In this document: positions 49,937-61,947 of the stretch, in pieces
Position numbering within the stretch: the stretch's first letter is position 1
Layout of the letters: each line of letters begins with the position of its first letter
NCBI GenBank assembly: GCA_002382445.1
Contig: DGAQ01000002.1
Location: 514 to 64,513, forward strand
Source: Porticoccaceae bacterium UBA4026
Lineage (GTDB): Bacteria > Pseudomonadota > Gammaproteobacteria > Pseudomonadales > Porticoccaceae
Reading direction: 5' to 3'
Length of the DNA: 64,000 nt
Translations under genes and position numbers: made by a program
The notes under the pieces: generated by a model
What the model was told of the DNA's origin: nothing
The model's input: the letters and a program-made list of their open reading frames with translations, nothing else
Databases searched by the model: none

Positions 49937-50473
49937 TCAAATTTTTTTGTAGGTCAGTACTTTTTCTTCGAGCGTTAAAAGACGTTTTTTTAAAGGTAAG
50001 CCACCACCATAGCCACCCATGCTCCCATCGCTGGCAATCACTCTATGGCAGGGGATAATAATAGCTAATGCATTGGCACCGTTGGCGGTGCCGACAGCTC
50101 TTACCGCGCCCACATTACCAATCGTTGTTGCTAAATCTTGGTAAGACAGAGTTTCACCGTAGCGAATAGTCTGCAGGGCATCCCATACACTTTTTTGGAA
50201 AGGTGTTCCCGCGGTTATCAGAGGAAGATCAAAAGATGTCCGGGCTCCCGAAAGATATTCGTTTAATTGGACTTTGGTGGTTTCGATGACATCACTATTT
50301 TTTTCAATGAACAGGGCACCGAGCAACTTTTGAATTCGATCATCAACAGCTGAGCGTAATTTGCGGTAGTGAAAGTCACAGAGACAGAGCTTATTATCGT
50401 AGGAGCCCAAGATAAATTCAGCATAAGAATGCTTAAAGTATTGAATGCTGATTTGTGGCCTCAGTTTAGCCAT
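49937..50473 (-). CDS. ogt: Methylated-DNA-[protein]-cysteine S-methyltransferase
   Basis: A 178-residue suicide DNA-repair protein that removes methyl groups from O6-methylguanine. The active-site motif is IIPCHRVIASDG with Cys142. GTPFQKSVWDALQTIRYGET and SYQDLATTIGNVGAVRAVG form the DNA-binding part. A short N-terminal ribonuclease-like domain (about residues 1-85) precedes it, as in Ogt. It lacks the Ada regulatory domain. It starts eight bases inside the end of the upstream hydrolase gene. Confidence 0.94.
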   Translation of the reverse strand: MAKLRPQISIQYFKHSYAEFILGSYDNKLCLCDFHYRKLRSAVDDRIQKLLGALFIEKNSDVIETTKVQLNEYLSGARTSFDLPLITAGTPFQKSVWDALQTIRYGETLSYQDLATTIGNVGAVRAVGTANGANALAIIIPCHRVIASDGSMGGYGGGLPLKKRLLTLEEKVLTYKKI

Positions 50474-51413
50474 CCTTACGACCTTGAAGGGCGGCTAAAA
50501 TTTTATTGGCGACTAACTGCGCCTGTGCATAGGCTATATTGTGATTGCCGTCTTCAATAGCTTCAAGTTTCAACTGCGGAACATCTGCAGCCATTTCAGC
50601 AGCACCCGAGTAGGGCACTACTTCATCTGCCGTGCCCCATATAGCTGAAACAGGGATGCCAGCCTTGCCAACTATCTTATAGCGATGGGCCAAATCATGC
50701 ATTGGATAATGGCGCAGAGTTGATAGCAATGCCTCGGTATAGCCTTTAAAAGAGGCTTGTTTTTGAAACTTCTCATACATATCTTTTGGCGCCAGACCTT
50801 CTTCTATTTCGCTCTGGATAGCAGTGCCTGCATATTGATTGCCAAACACAGTGGCGAGCCATTCTCCTATAATTGGTTTGGCAGCTAGGGCCGAAGAGTC
50901 GGGGTCATCCATATAGCCCGCCGGTGCGATCAATATAAGCTGTTGAATCTGCTCAGGGTGCGAAGCAGCATAATCAACAACATTAGCGCCACCCATTGAA
51001 TAACCAACCAAGGTTAGGGGTGTTTTAAGTTCTAGGTTAGCTATCACGCCCGCTAACTCACTTTGGTAGAGTTCAGCATTGTAAGGTCCGGCTGGACGAT
51101 CAGAGAACCCGCGCCCTAGATGATCAAAGGTAATAACCTGATAACCCTTAGCAACGAGTGACGGAGTGATCTGGTCCCAAACGAATTTTGGTGTACTAAA
51201 ACCATGTACTAATATGACAGCCGGCGAATTGATTGGCCCTTCGCGAGTGTAAGAGAGCGTGCCATATTCAGTGTCCAGATAGAGCCCGCCAATCTCCTCA
51301 CGGGCTTGTTCATTAAGCTCTTTTAAACCATTGCGCGCCGCCATATAGACCGCCAGTGACATGACCAATAGAAATAGGCCAGCATAAATAAAGAGCATCA
51401 TTACTTTTTTCAT
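50466..51413 (-). CDS. Membrane-anchored alpha/beta hydrolase
   Basis: A 315-residue alpha/beta hydrolase with an N-terminal membrane anchor (LFIYAGLFLLVMSLAVYMA, about residues 7-25). The catalytic domain has VILVHGFSTPKFVWDQITP, the nucleophile elbow LVGYSMGGANVVDYA (Ser139), an acid candidate in GTADEVVPYSG and a His in GNHNIAYAQ. The anchor probably places it at the periplasmic face of the inner membrane. The substrate is unknown. It overlaps ogt by 8 bases. Confidence 0.86.
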   Translation of the reverse strand: MKKVMMLFIYAGLFLLVMSLAVYMAARNGLKELNEQAREEIGGLYLDTEYGTLSYTREGPINSPAVILVHGFSTPKFVWDQITPSLVAKGYQVITFDHLGRGFSDRPAGPYNAELYQSELAGVIANLELKTPLTLVGYSMGGANVVDYAASHPEQIQQLILIAPAGYMDDPDSSALAAKPIIGEWLATVFGNQYAGTAIQSEIEEGLAPKDMYEKFQKQASFKGYTEALLSTLRHYPMHDLAHRYKIVGKAGIPVSAIWGTADEVVPYSGAAEMAADVPQLKLEAIEDGNHNIAYAQAQLVANKILAALQGRKDG

Positions 51414-51435
51414 TTACTTGCCCTATTAAAACTCT

Positions 51436-52035
51436 CTAAGTGAAAATCAAACTAGCGGCCAGGATCAACATCAATAGGCCAATGAAAACTTCCAGTATTT
51501 GCCATGCCCGAGGTTGTTCAAATACCGGAATTAAAATGCGCGCGCCGTAACCTAGGCTGTAAAAAAACACAAAAGAGGCACTGACAGCACCTAGTGTAAA
51601 GGCCTCTATGTCAGCTGAAAATTGCGTTGAAACAGAGCCTAAAAATATGACAGTGTCGAGATAAACATGAGGGTTTAACCAGGTAAAACTAAGACAAAGT
51701 AAAGCAATTTTTAACGCGGAGTCCGGGGCACTATCACTCGGGACTAGACTATGTTTTTGACTATAGGCAGAGTAAAAACTCATTGCAGCATAAACAGCCA
51801 GGAAGGCTGCTCCGCCATAGCGGGCAATGTTCTCGACCCAAGGATATTGCTCAACAAGTGCGCCAAAACCCATGGCGCCAAAAGTAATGAGTATGGCATC
51901 AGAAATAGCGCAAAGACTACAGACTAAAAAGACATGCTGCTTTTTTAGACCCTGTTTCAAGACAAACGCATTTTGTGCGCCAATCGCCAAAATCAACGAT
52001 AGCCCAAGCGCAAAGCCGGAAAGATATGCTGTCAT
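51436..52035 (-). CDS. LysE/ArgO family amino acid exporter
   Basis: A 199-residue, six-helix LysE-superfamily exporter. The start, LILAIGAQNAFVLKQGLKKQH, is the ArgO/LysE hallmark and SFTWLNPHVYLDTVIFLGSV is the second one. ArgO-type proteins export arginine and related basic amino acids. No ArgP-type regulator is adjacent. It lies 22 bases upstream of the membrane-anchored hydrolase on the same strand. Confidence 0.92.
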   Translation of the reverse strand: MTAYLSGFALGLSLILAIGAQNAFVLKQGLKKQHVFLVCSLCAISDAILITFGAMGFGALVEQYPWVENIARYGGAAFLAVYAAMSFYSAYSQKHSLVPSDSAPDSALKIALLCLSFTWLNPHVYLDTVIFLGSVSTQFSADIEAFTLGAVSASFVFFYSLGYGARILIPVFEQPRAWQILEVFIGLLMLILAASLIFT

Positions 52036-52953
52036 GGATTTAGAAATCCCTAAATGCTGTAAGGCAGGAGTATACCTTATTAGTATCTCTGCGCCTGAGA
52101 GTCCGCGGGACCTAAAAGTTGAGCGGAGGGTACGGATTGAATTCTCTCCGCCTTTGCTAGTTCTGCCATATCGGGGAAAACCAGTTTTTGGTTCGACGTG
52201 AGATCCTTGCCAATAAAGTTTTTAAACACTACTATATATGCCGATAACAGATAGAAATAGTCAGTGGCTGTTGTAAAGCGGGTCTAGCGGGAGGCCAGTA
52301 GTGGTGCTGACCGCAACGAGTAGCGAAGTAATTATCATTGTTACTGTTCACGCCTTCGCGCTTCATAGATGACCATAACATCCCTTAGTGAGTACCCTGA
52401 CGTTCTCATACGTGACCCCCGGTACGGATACTTCTCCCGCCTTTTCGGCCTGAAGACGCCTCGATCGGACGTCGCCCATCGCCCACGCTGAGGCATTACA
52501 GGACTTTAATCCTCTACACAAGGCCCTATAACACCGCCCAAAGCCCATAAGAGCTTTAGCGAAGCGATCCAACGGCTCTTCAGAGACCGACTCCGCCAGC
52601 CTGTATTAGGCCTTAAATTGACTGTGCATTTGGTGTCCCTGGGAAAGATTATCACTGTCTAGCAGAGCACTATGACAATGGATTTTGCCAGGAGCTGTTG
52701 GGCAAAAGGCTCAGGTACACTCGGTATGTTAGTTTCGGTAAGAGTGGACAAAACAGTAGACATATTGAAGGTCTTGACAGTGAGTGGGGATCTTGCAAGA
52801 CCAGCAAATAGCTTAGCTATGACTGTTAATGGAGCCGAAAGTAGACGATGAGGTACTCTCTCACCGCCATATTAAGTCTTCAAAGGCTCTACAGTCCGTT
52901 TCCTGCGGTCTGATATTTATCTTAGCGTGTCCAATGTTTCTTTTAAAAATATT
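52036..52953. other. Gene-poor stretch, possibly remains of a mobile element
   Basis: A 918-base stretch with no gene I can support on either strand. The longest frame, 52363-52572 on the - strand (69 codons), encodes a Cys- and Arg-rich peptide unlike any family I know and has no clear ribosome site. Base composition changes within it: 52380-52620 is visibly richer in G+C than its surroundings. I looked for tRNA, tmRNA, terminal inverted repeats and transposase motifs and found none. It could be decayed foreign DNA; that is only a guess. Confidence 0.4.
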
Positions 52954-54486
52954 TCATTCTTTCATTTTTAATAGTGCGTTCTTTACACCGGATACACTAT
53001 TTAATCGATTGGGACTAATAGTCAAACTCAATTTATATTCGGTTAGCGCACCAGAGTAATCACCATTCAAAAACAACATGTCTGCTAGCAACTCTCTCGC
53101 CGGAATAACCGCCCCTGGCGTTACTGGGGCTTTGTCTAGCGACTCTTCAATATCGGCAGCTTGACGAAGTTCAATTAAGGCTTGAGTCTTTTCGCCAACA
53201 CTAAAAGTAATCCATGATTGGACAACTTTTCGCTGAGCATCTACGAGTGTTGCCCAATAATCAGGACTTTTTATTTTTGTTTTCTCATACAAAGTATCCA
53301 GTACTTTTAGATTTTCCTTTGCTGCTTTCAAGTCGTTATTTCTTGCCGCTCCAAGCCCTCGAGCATAATAGGTGATTGCTTCTACTTCAGGGAAATTCTG
53401 CCAAGCAATGTAACTAGGTTCTTGCGTTTTTAGCTGGCTTGCCTGTTGCCAATTTCTTTGCTCTAACGCTAGCCTTGCAGGCATCGCCGACAGAGCATAG
53501 GCGGCCGGGAAAGTAGCCTGATGCGGATGTTTCGATTCTACTTGCTCTAATGCTTGCTGTACCTTATCTCCTTCACCTAGTTGCAAATAACCGTAGACCA
53601 AATAATCCATGGCATGAACATAGTGCATGGTAGTCGAACCATTCGTTGGATAATTTAACGCCGCTGTTGCCGAGCGAATATTCCAACTTATCACGTCAGT
53701 CCACATCCCCAGCCTGGTAAAGATATGGCTTGGCATGTGCAGGGCGTGAGGGACATCAGGCGCGATTTTGTCATAATCTCTTGCCGCTTCAACAGCAAGC
53801 TTGGCCAAGAGCGTATTGTCGTAAGCATGGATAGTATAATGAATTACGCCAGGATGAGTCGGTGACTGCCTACGGAATTTGTCTAGAAAAGCACCGACTT
53901 GTTTGTTTTGGCTGAAAGTTGAATCTTTCTTAGATGCTATGGCAAGTTTAGATAATCCGAAAAATGCAGCGGCGTCTATGTCGTTAGGATTTTGTTGATA
54001 GACTATCGCTTGAGCTTTAGCCCACTTTGCTGTTCGGGTTTGATCCGAGACCATTTCCCCATTTTCATAGTATTGTGATGCTGCATGGATGTAAGTTTTT
54101 TCTCGTGTGGTGGATTTCAGTTTTCGCGCTGTAGCAAGAGCCGATTGCCCTCGAGTTAAAGCTTCGACCTTAATAGAGTCAGACCACAAAGGATGAAAGA
54201 GGCTCATTGAATATCCCCAATACATCATTGCACAATCCGGTTCTTTCTCTATCCACTGAGCAAATAAAAGTTCCGCTTGAGCGTACATCATGTGGTGCAA
54301 CAAGCCAACGCCCGCATTCATGCCTTTTTGTGCGTCTAGAGTGCAGGATACAGAAAAATTGACTTTACCCAGGTTACCTAGGTTTTTAATGAGTATATCT
54401 TCGTCTTCCTGACCTTCATGGGCATAACTAGCCAAACTGACGGATACAATGATTGCGACTAAATATATTTTTGATATGCTTTTCAT
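52954..54486 (-). CDS. Secreted tetratricopeptide-repeat protein
   Basis: A 510-residue protein with an N-terminal Sec signal peptide (MKSISKIYLVAIIVSVSLAS, cleavage after SYA likely). Several degenerate TPR-type helical repeats follow, with conserved blocks such as HPGVIHYTIHAYDN, DVPHALHMPSHIFTRLGMW and HYVHAMDYLVYGYLQLG. These blocks mark a widespread bacterial family of unknown function. I use the ATG at 54486, preceded by AGGAG; a longer frame to 54582 would put the signal peptide inside. It faces a gene-poor region downstream. Confidence 0.85.
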   Translation of the reverse strand: MKSISKIYLVAIIVSVSLASYAHEGQEDEDILIKNLGNLGKVNFSVSCTLDAQKGMNAGVGLLHHMMYAQAELLFAQWIEKEPDCAMMYWGYSMSLFHPLWSDSIKVEALTRGQSALATARKLKSTTREKTYIHAASQYYENGEMVSDQTRTAKWAKAQAIVYQQNPNDIDAAAFFGLSKLAIASKKDSTFSQNKQVGAFLDKFRRQSPTHPGVIHYTIHAYDNTLLAKLAVEAARDYDKIAPDVPHALHMPSHIFTRLGMWTDVISWNIRSATAALNYPTNGSTTMHYVHAMDYLVYGYLQLGEGDKVQQALEQVESKHPHQATFPAAYALSAMPARLALEQRNWQQASQLKTQEPSYIAWQNFPEVEAITYYARGLGAARNNDLKAAKENLKVLDTLYEKTKIKSPDYWATLVDAQRKVVQSWITFSVGEKTQALIELRQAADIEESLDKAPVTPGAVIPARELLADMLFLNGDYSGALTEYKLSLTISPNRLNSVSGVKNALLKMKE

Positions 54487-54681
54487 AAGATGACTCCTAG
54501 GATTGACTTTTAACCTATCATAGGTGGAAGACGTCAGGTTATCACTGTGAGCTCTAAGTGACAAACCATCCTTCTGCTTCACTTGGTTATACTACTGCAC
54601 ATGCTCACAGAGCCTAACAACCGTATATGTCAGACCCTTGCCATCATGGCTTCTGCCCAGTAAATTACCTGGCCCAGCATC

Positions 54682-54718
54682 TTCGATGGCATGCCAATAA
54701 GGCGTTAAGGCCATCGAA
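54682..54718. repeat. Hairpin downstream of pilT
   Basis: TTCGATGGC (54682-54690) and GCCATCGAA (54710-54718) form a perfect nine-base stem. The loop itself can fold a small GCC/GGC stem. No T-run follows on either strand, so it is not a standard intrinsic terminator; it might mark the 3' end of the pilT message. The rest of the 54487-54738 gap shows nothing I recognise. Confidence 0.45.
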
Positions 54719-54738
54719 AATTCCTCAATTAATTAAAA

Positions 54739-55782
54739 CTAAAGAACAAATTTAGGTTTTTTATCAATAGATTTTGAAGCTGCATCCTGGGCGCTTACCA
54801 AACGCTGCCCCACTAGTCGTTGCAAACATTGATCCATAGTTTGCATACCCTGGGCTTGGCCTGTTTGGATGACCGAATACATCTGCGGGACCTTGTCTTC
54901 GCGGATTAGGTTTCTGATCGCGGGGATACCCAACATAATTTCATGGGCGGCCACGCGGCCGCCACCGTTTTTCTTCACTAACGTTTGTGAAATAACGGCT
55001 CTTAGCGATTCGGACAGCATCGAACGGATCATTGATTTTTCGGCTGCCGGGAATACATCTATTATTCTATCGATTGTTTTGGGTGCAGAATTGGTATGCA
55101 AGGTACCGAAAACTAGATGCCCGGTTTCAGCTGCTGACATCGCTAGCCTGATGGTTTCTAAGTCACGTAATTCGCCAACCAAAATAACATCTGGATCTTC
55201 CCTTAACGCCGACCGCAAGGCATTGTTAAAACTATGGGTGTCTCGATGAACTTCGCGCTGGTTAATCACACATAGTTTGTTTTCATGGACAAACTCGATG
55301 GGATCTTCGATGGTTAAAATATGATGTCGTCTGTTGGCGTTAATGTGGTCAACCATAGCGGCCAGAGTTGTACTTTTGCCAGAGCCTGTCGCTCCGGTTA
55401 CCAGCACAAGACCATTGGGTTGATTAATGATATCTTTGAATATTTTCGGCGCACCTAATTCGTCCAGGCTTAATATCCTGCTTGGGATCGTTCTAAATAC
55501 CGCTGCCGCGCCGCGATTTTGCACAAAAGCGTTAACTCTGAAGCGAGACAAGTCCTTTACTTCAATGGAGAAATCGGTTTCCAGGTTTTCTTCATACTCT
55601 TTGCGTTGCCCGTCATTCATTATTTCATAAATCAATGAATGCACTTGTTTATGATCAAGTTCAGGAATGTTCAAGCGACGCATTTCACCATCGACTCTTA
55701 TAATAGGCGGCAGCCCAGCCGAAAGATGTAAATCAGACGCTTTATTCTCAATACTAAAAGCCAAAATTTCGGTAATATCCAA
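54739..55782 (-). CDS. pilT: Type IV pilus retraction ATPase PilT
   Basis: A 347-residue PilT, the hexameric ATPase that depolymerises type IV pili for twitching. The N-terminus MDITEILAFSIENKASDLHL matches Pseudomonas PilT. Walker A is GATGSGKST at residues 130-138, the Asp box is HHILTIEDPIEF, Walker B is EDPDVILVGELRD, and the C-terminal AIRNLIREDK motif is present. The start is a TTG at 55782 with GGAG eight bases before it; a longer frame to 55821 adds unrelated residues. The usual neighbour pilU is absent, as are other pilus genes. Confidence 0.95.
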   Translation of the reverse strand: MDITEILAFSIENKASDLHLSAGLPPIIRVDGEMRRLNIPELDHKQVHSLIYEIMNDGQRKEYEENLETDFSIEVKDLSRFRVNAFVQNRGAAAVFRTIPSRILSLDELGAPKIFKDIINQPNGLVLVTGATGSGKSTTLAAMVDHINANRRHHILTIEDPIEFVHENKLCVINQREVHRDTHSFNNALRSALREDPDVILVGELRDLETIRLAMSAAETGHLVFGTLHTNSAPKTIDRIIDVFPAAEKSMIRSMLSESLRAVISQTLVKKNGGGRVAAHEIMLGIPAIRNLIREDKVPQMYSVIQTGQAQGMQTMDQCLQRLVGQRLVSAQDAASKSIDKKPKFVL

Positions 55783-55903
55783 GTAATATTCTCCGTAAAT
55801 AATGTTGCAACATGGAAACAATAGCAGAGCGACTCAAAAGCGCATGTGCAACAGTTAAGCAATGTGCCTTAATACTATGAGGCAGAGGGGTAGATCTTAT
55901 ATC

Positions 55904-57370
55904 CTATTTATCAATGCCAAGGTCGTCCCAAAGTTCGTCAATACGCTGCTTGACGGCCTCGTCCATGAGAATAGGCTCGCCCCATTCGCGACTGGTTTCA
56001 CCGGGCATCTTATTGGTGGCGTCTAGGCCCATTTTTGAACCTAAACCAGATACGGGTGAGGCAAAATCTAGATAGTCGATAGGGGTATTTTCAATCATAA
56101 CCGTGTCCCGCAAAGGATCCATACGTGTGGTCATTGCCCAGATAACATCTTCCCAGTTGCGCACGTCGATATCATCATCAGTGACAATGACAAATTTGGT
56201 ATACATAAATTGCCGTAAAAATGACCAGACACCCATCATTACTCGCTTAGCGTGGCCGGGGTACTGTTTTTTCATGCTGACCACCGCCATACGATACGAG
56301 CAGCCTTCAGGCGGTAGGTAAAAGTCGACAATCTCAGGAAACTGCTTTTTCAGGATAGGCACGAACACTTCGTTTAATGCGACGCCCAAAATAGCCGGTT
56401 CATCTGGCGGGCGGCCAGTATAGGTACTGTGATAAATAGGATTTTCACGATGGGTAATACGATCGATGGTAAATATCGGAAACGACTCTACCTCGTTGTA
56501 GTAGCCAGTGTGATCGCCAAAGGGCCCTTCATCAGCTTCATCGCCATGCAAGAAGCCTTCAAGAATGTATTCTGCACTGGCAGGCACTTGTAAATCACTG
56601 CCAAGGCACTTTACCACTTGGGTTTTTTCGCCACGCAACAGGCCTGCAAAGGCGTATTCAGATAGCGTGTCTGGCACAGGCGTTACTGCACCCAATGTTG
56701 TTGCTGGATCAGCACCCAAAGCAATGGCTACAGGGTAAGGCTTGCCAGGGTTTTTCTTTTGAAAATCGCGATAGTCCAGAGCGCCGCCACGGTGAGCCAA
56801 CCAACGCATAATTAATTTATTTTTGGCAATCTTTTGCATGCGATAGATACCAAGATTTTGACGCTCTTTTTCTGGACCGCGAGTCACCGCCAATGCCCAA
56901 GTAACGAGCGGTCCGGCATCACCGGGCCAGCAGGTTTGAATAGGTAGTTGGTCGAGATCAACCTGATCACCCTCAAGCACCACTTGCTGGCAGGGAGCTT
57001 TTTTGACCACTTTGACCGGCATGTTAAGTACCTGCTTAAAGTCGTGGCGCTTCTCCCACAGATCTAACAATCCTTTGGGGGGGTCCGGTTCTTTTAAAAA
57101 GGCCAGTAATTCACCAATCTCGCGAAGGGCACTCACGTTTTCTTGGCCCATACCTAAAGCAACTCGTTCGGGGGTGCCGAATAGATTGCACAACACGGGA
57201 ATCTTATAGCCTTTGGGATTTTCAAAAAGCAGTGCTGGGCCTTTTGCGCGCAGTGTACGGTCGCTAATCTCGGTCATTTCTAAATAGGGATCGACCTCTT
57301 GGCTAATACGGACCAACTCTCCCCGTTGTTCGAGAAGAGCGATAAAGTCGCGAAGATCAGCGCTTTTCAT
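55904..57370 (-). CDS. ubiD: 4-hydroxy-3-polyprenylbenzoate decarboxylase
   Basis: A 488-residue UbiD, which decarboxylates polyprenyl-hydroxybenzoate in ubiquinone synthesis using prenylated FMN made by Ubi[20 protein letters not shown] opens it, [20 protein letters not shown] is in the middle, and the catalytic region contains [20 protein letters not shown] and RRGGAL-type [12 protein letters not shown]. It acts downstream of UbiC and UbiA, encoded 40 kb to the left. It lies 34 bases downstream of rho on the same strand, as in Pseudomonas. Confidence 0.96.
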   Translation of the reverse strand: MKSADLRDFIALLEQRGELVRISQEVDPYLEMTEISDRTLRAKGPALLFENPKGYKIPVLCNLFGTPERVALGMGQENVSALREIGELLAFLKEPDPPKGLLDLWEKRHDFKQVLNMPVKVVKKAPCQQVVLEGDQVDLDQLPIQTCWPGDAGPLVTWALAVTRGPEKERQNLGIYRMQKIAKNKLIMRWLAHRGGALDYRDFQKKNPGKPYPVAIALGADPATTLGAVTPVPDTLSEYAFAGLLRGEKTQVVKCLGSDLQVPASAEYILEGFLHGDEADEGPFGDHTGYYNEVESFPIFTIDRITHRENPIYHSTYTGRPPDEPAILGVALNEVFVPILKKQFPEIVDFYLPPEGCSYRMAVVSMKKQYPGHAKRVMMGVWSFLRQFMYTKFVIVTDDDIDVRNWEDVIWAMTTRMDPLRDTVMIENTPIDYLDFASPVSGLGSKMGLDATNKMPGETSREWGEPILMDEAVKQRIDELWDDLGIDK

Positions 57371-57404
57371 AATCGATGAGCTCGGTATCTCTGCTTAGAG
57401 ATTG

Positions 57405-58664
57405 TTACTTACGTTTCATGGCACCGAAGAATTCGGTATTATTTTTGAATCCTTTAAGCTTCTCAACCATAAATTCTGTAGCACCTATGTCTTCCATATC
57501 ATGGAGGAGTTTGCGCAGAATCCAAATACGTTGCAGTTCTGATTCTTCAATCAACAGCTCTTCACGACGCGTGCCGGAGCGACGGACATTAATCGCTGGG
57601 TAGACACGTTTTTCTGCGATCTTGCGATCGAGAATTAATTCCATGTTGCCGGTGCCTTTGAATTCTTCGTAGATTACTTCGTCCATCTTGGAGCCAGTAT
57701 CCACCAGCGCAGTAGCGATGATGGTTAAGCTGCCGCCGTGTTCAATGTTACGCGCAGCACCGAAGAAACGCTTAGGCTTTTCAAGAGCATTGGCATCAAC
57801 ACCACCTGTAAGCACCTTGCCTGATGAAGGGATTACGGTGTTATAGGCGCGAGCTAGACGGGTGATCGAGTCGAGCAGAATTACGACATCCTTCTTATGC
57901 TCGACTAATCGCTTAGCCTTCTCGATCACCATTTCAGCAACTTGCACGTGGCGAGTCGGTGGTTCATCAAAGGTAGAAGCAATGACTTCGCCGCGCACCG
58001 TGCGTTGCATTTCGGTAACTTCCTCAGGGCGCTCGTCAATGAGTAATACAATGATGTAGCACTCCGGATTGTTGCGAACAATCGATTGAGCGATATTCTG
58101 CATCATAATGGTTTTACCGGCTTTCGGCGGTGCAACAATCAAACCTCGCTGACCCTTACCAATCGGAGCAATTAGATCAATAATACGACCGGTTAAGTCT
58201 TCGGAAGAGCCGTTACCGGCTTCTAACGTTAGACGATCGTCTGGAAAAAGAGGGGTTAGGTTGGTGAAAAGAATTTTGTTGCGCGCGTTTTCGGGGGCAT
58301 CGTAGTTAATCGTATCTACTTTAAGCATCGCGAAATAACGCTCACCGTCTTTTGGTGGTCTTATTTTCCCAGAGATAGCATCACCAGTGCACAGGTTAAA
58401 GCGTCTTATCTGGCTGGGTGATACGTAAATGTCATCTGCGCCAGCTAGGTAAGACGCATCCGCGGAGCGTAAAAATCCGAAACCATCCGGCAGAATTTCG
58501 AGCACCCCATCGCCATAGATATCTTCACCGCTTTTAGCATGCTTTTTAAGAAGAGCAAAGATAATGTCATTTTTCCGAGAACGAGCTAGGTTTTCGAGGC
58601 CTAAGGCTTGTGTCATTTCTAGTAGTTCTGCAATAGGTTTGTGCTTTAGTTCTGATAGGTTCAT
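57405..58664 (-). CDS. rho: Transcription termination factor Rho
   Basis: A 419-residue hexameric RNA helicase, the same length as E. coli Rho. [17 protein letters not shown] starts the N-terminal domain; the primary RNA-binding fold carries [17 protein letters not shown]. Walker A lies in [17 protein letters not shown], the Q-loop is [18 protein letters not shown], and the C-terminus reads FFGAMKRK. I start at 58664; an ATG at 58694 would add ten residues that relatives lack. The 218-base gap to trxA is the likely leader. rho messages are usually autoregulated by attenuation, but I see no specific element. Confidence 0.97.
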   Translation of the reverse strand: MNLSELKHKPIAELLEMTQALGLENLARSRKNDIIFALLKKHAKSGEDIYGDGVLEILPDGFGFLRSADASYLAGADDIYVSPSQIRRFNLCTGDAISGKIRPPKDGERYFAMLKVDTINYDAPENARNKILFTNLTPLFPDDRLTLEAGNGSSEDLTGRIIDLIAPIGKGQRGLIVAPPKAGKTIMMQNIAQSIVRNNPECYIIVLLIDERPEEVTEMQRTVRGEVIASTFDEPPTRHVQVAEMVIEKAKRLVEHKKDVVILLDSITRLARAYNTVIPSSGKVLTGGVDANALEKPKRFFGAARNIEHGGSLTIIATALVDTGSKMDEVIYEEFKGTGNMELILDRKIAEKRVYPAINVRRSGTRREELLIEESELQRIWILRKLLHDMEDIGATEFMVEKLKGFKNNTEFFGAMKRK

Positions 58665-58882
58665 AGATAGGTTATTTTTAGGTTTGTTATGCAAATAAAT
58701 TGCGAAATTTTAGCTGACAGCTAGTTTGGGAAATGGATGATTTAAAAGCCTGGTCGGCGCAAAGGGTTATGTTCAGAGACGTCAGATGCGGCTGGAATTT
58801 GTTCTTAGAGCTTGAGTATAGCGATGATCATAGAAAGCGCAAGGAAATATTTCGGGCCCAGTGAACTAGGCCCAAAGGATAT

Positions 58883-59209
58883 TTAGACTAAACCATCAAC
58901 GAATTCGACTAATTGGCTTTTAGATAGAGCACCCACTTTGGTTGCTTCTACAGTTCCGTTTTTAAATACGAGCAGAGTTGGGATGCCGCGAACATTAAAT
59001 TTAGCGGCAGTCTCCGGATTGCTGTCTACATCAACTTTACAGATCTTTATTTTTCCTGCGTATTCGTCTGCAACCTCGCTGAGGATTGGTGCAATCATTT
59101 TGCAGGGGCCACACCACTCAGCCCAGAAGTCAACCAAAGCAGGGGTTTCAGACTGTAAGACATCAGTTTCAAAGCTGGCATCTGTAACGTGAACAATATT
59201 TTCGCTCAT
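58883..59209 (-). CDS. trxA: Thioredoxin 1
   Basis: A 108-residue thioredoxin, a general cytoplasmic disulfide reductase. The active site is [10 protein letters not shown] with Cys33 and Cys36. The cis-proline region reads [13 protein letters not shown]. Length equals E. coli TrxA (109). It lies upstream of rho on the same strand, the conserved trxA-rho-ubiD order. The 3' side has a weak hairpin (58854-58874) with no good T-run. Its promoter should lie in the 59210-59330 stretch. Confidence 0.97.
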   Translation of the reverse strand: MSENIVHVTDASFETDVLQSETPALVDFWAEWCGPCKMIAPILSEVADEYAGKIKICKVDVDSNPETAAKFNVRGIPTLLVFKNGTVEATKVGALSKSQLVEFVDGLV

Positions 59210-59327
59210 TGAGTGAGTTCTCCAAATGGGTATTTTAACAGCGATATGCCGATCAGGCCATGATCATACCATCGACTTTGCTTAGGCTTCAAATGATATG
59301 CACAGTTGACTGCAATTTTGATTTAAA

Positions 59328-59363
59328 AGTAGAGCCCATTAACGAAAGCTAATGGGCTCTACT
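59328..59363. repeat. 13-bp inverted repeat (strong hairpin) upstream of trxA
   Basis: AGTAGAGCCCATT (59328-59340) and AATGGGCTCTACT (59351-59363) are perfect inverse complements around a ten-base loop. On the - strand the stem is followed by TTTAAATC, so it could end a - strand transcript; there is no T-run on the + strand. It sits 119 bases before trxA. Confidence 0.7.
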
Positions 59364-59565
59364 GGTCTAAATGTCATCAAATTGTTAGCCGAATATCATT
59401 GCTGGCCAGCTCCTTAAGCGGCCAAGGAGTTTCCTCGTCATCCTAGGGGCAAACGCTATAAGCGTCTTCTTAAAGATAAGTATTGGGCTGATCATAAAAA
59501 CCAAATTATTTAGTGTCTTGATGTGGTAATTAGCCAGCGGGGTGTTTAGGTTCTGCTTAACCCAC
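59364..59565. other. Unassigned segment between two hairpins
   Basis: About 200 bases between the katG terminator and the 59328-59363 hairpin. A 60-codon - strand frame (59385-59567, TTG start) ends 22 bases before the hairpin but has no clear ribosome site, and its peptide matches nothing I know. A small RNA ended by the hairpin is another possibility. I cannot support a gene here. Confidence 0.3.
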
Positions 59566-59604
59566 AAAAAAGGGCTTGGTAACTAAGGTTAACCAAGCCC
59601 TTTT
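59566..59604 (-). terminator. Intrinsic terminator of katG
   Basis: Read on the - strand: GGGCTTGGT (59600-59592), an 11-base loop, then ACCAAGCCC (59580-59572) followed by six T (59571-59566). It is a strong terminator 19 bases beyond the katG stop. The outer A/T runs pair as well, so it could also stop + strand transcription weakly. Confidence 0.92.
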
Positions 59605-59622
59605 CGTTGTAGCCTTATAACA

Positions 59623-61803
<2,181 letters not shown>

Positions 61804-61902
61804 CTAACCATTAGTGACCTAGGGTTTTATTTGTGAGTAATCACAAACACAGGCCCACAATACAAATCTTTTATGTATTGATAAATATATTAATAAGAAT
61901 CA

Positions 61903-61927
61903 TTATGTTCGATTAAAATGAACATAA
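61903..61927. promoter_or_regulatory. Inverted repeat in the katG-oxyR intergenic region (candidate OxyR operator)
   Basis: TTATGTTC (61903-61910) and GAACATAA (61920-61927) form a perfect eight-base inverted repeat with a nine-base spacer. It lies 20 bases before the oxyR start and about 142 before katG. LysR-type regulators often bind such dyads in divergent promoters. It does not closely match the E. coli OxyR consensus, so the assignment rests on position. Confidence 0.45.
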
Positions 61928-61947
61928 ATTAATATGGCAGCTGAATA

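Noticed and set aside
52363..52572. 69-codon - strand frame in the gene-poor region
   Set aside because: No recognisable family, no clear ribosome site, and the composition suggests non-coding or decayed DNA. Kept only as part of the region description.
58854..58874. Hairpin after trxA as an intrinsic terminator
   Set aside because: Short stem with a wobble pair and no T-run on the - strand; trxA may well read through toward rho.
59385..59567. 60-codon - strand frame between trxA and katG
   Set aside because: TTG start without a ribosome site and no family match; the nearby hairpin makes a transcript possible but not the protein.
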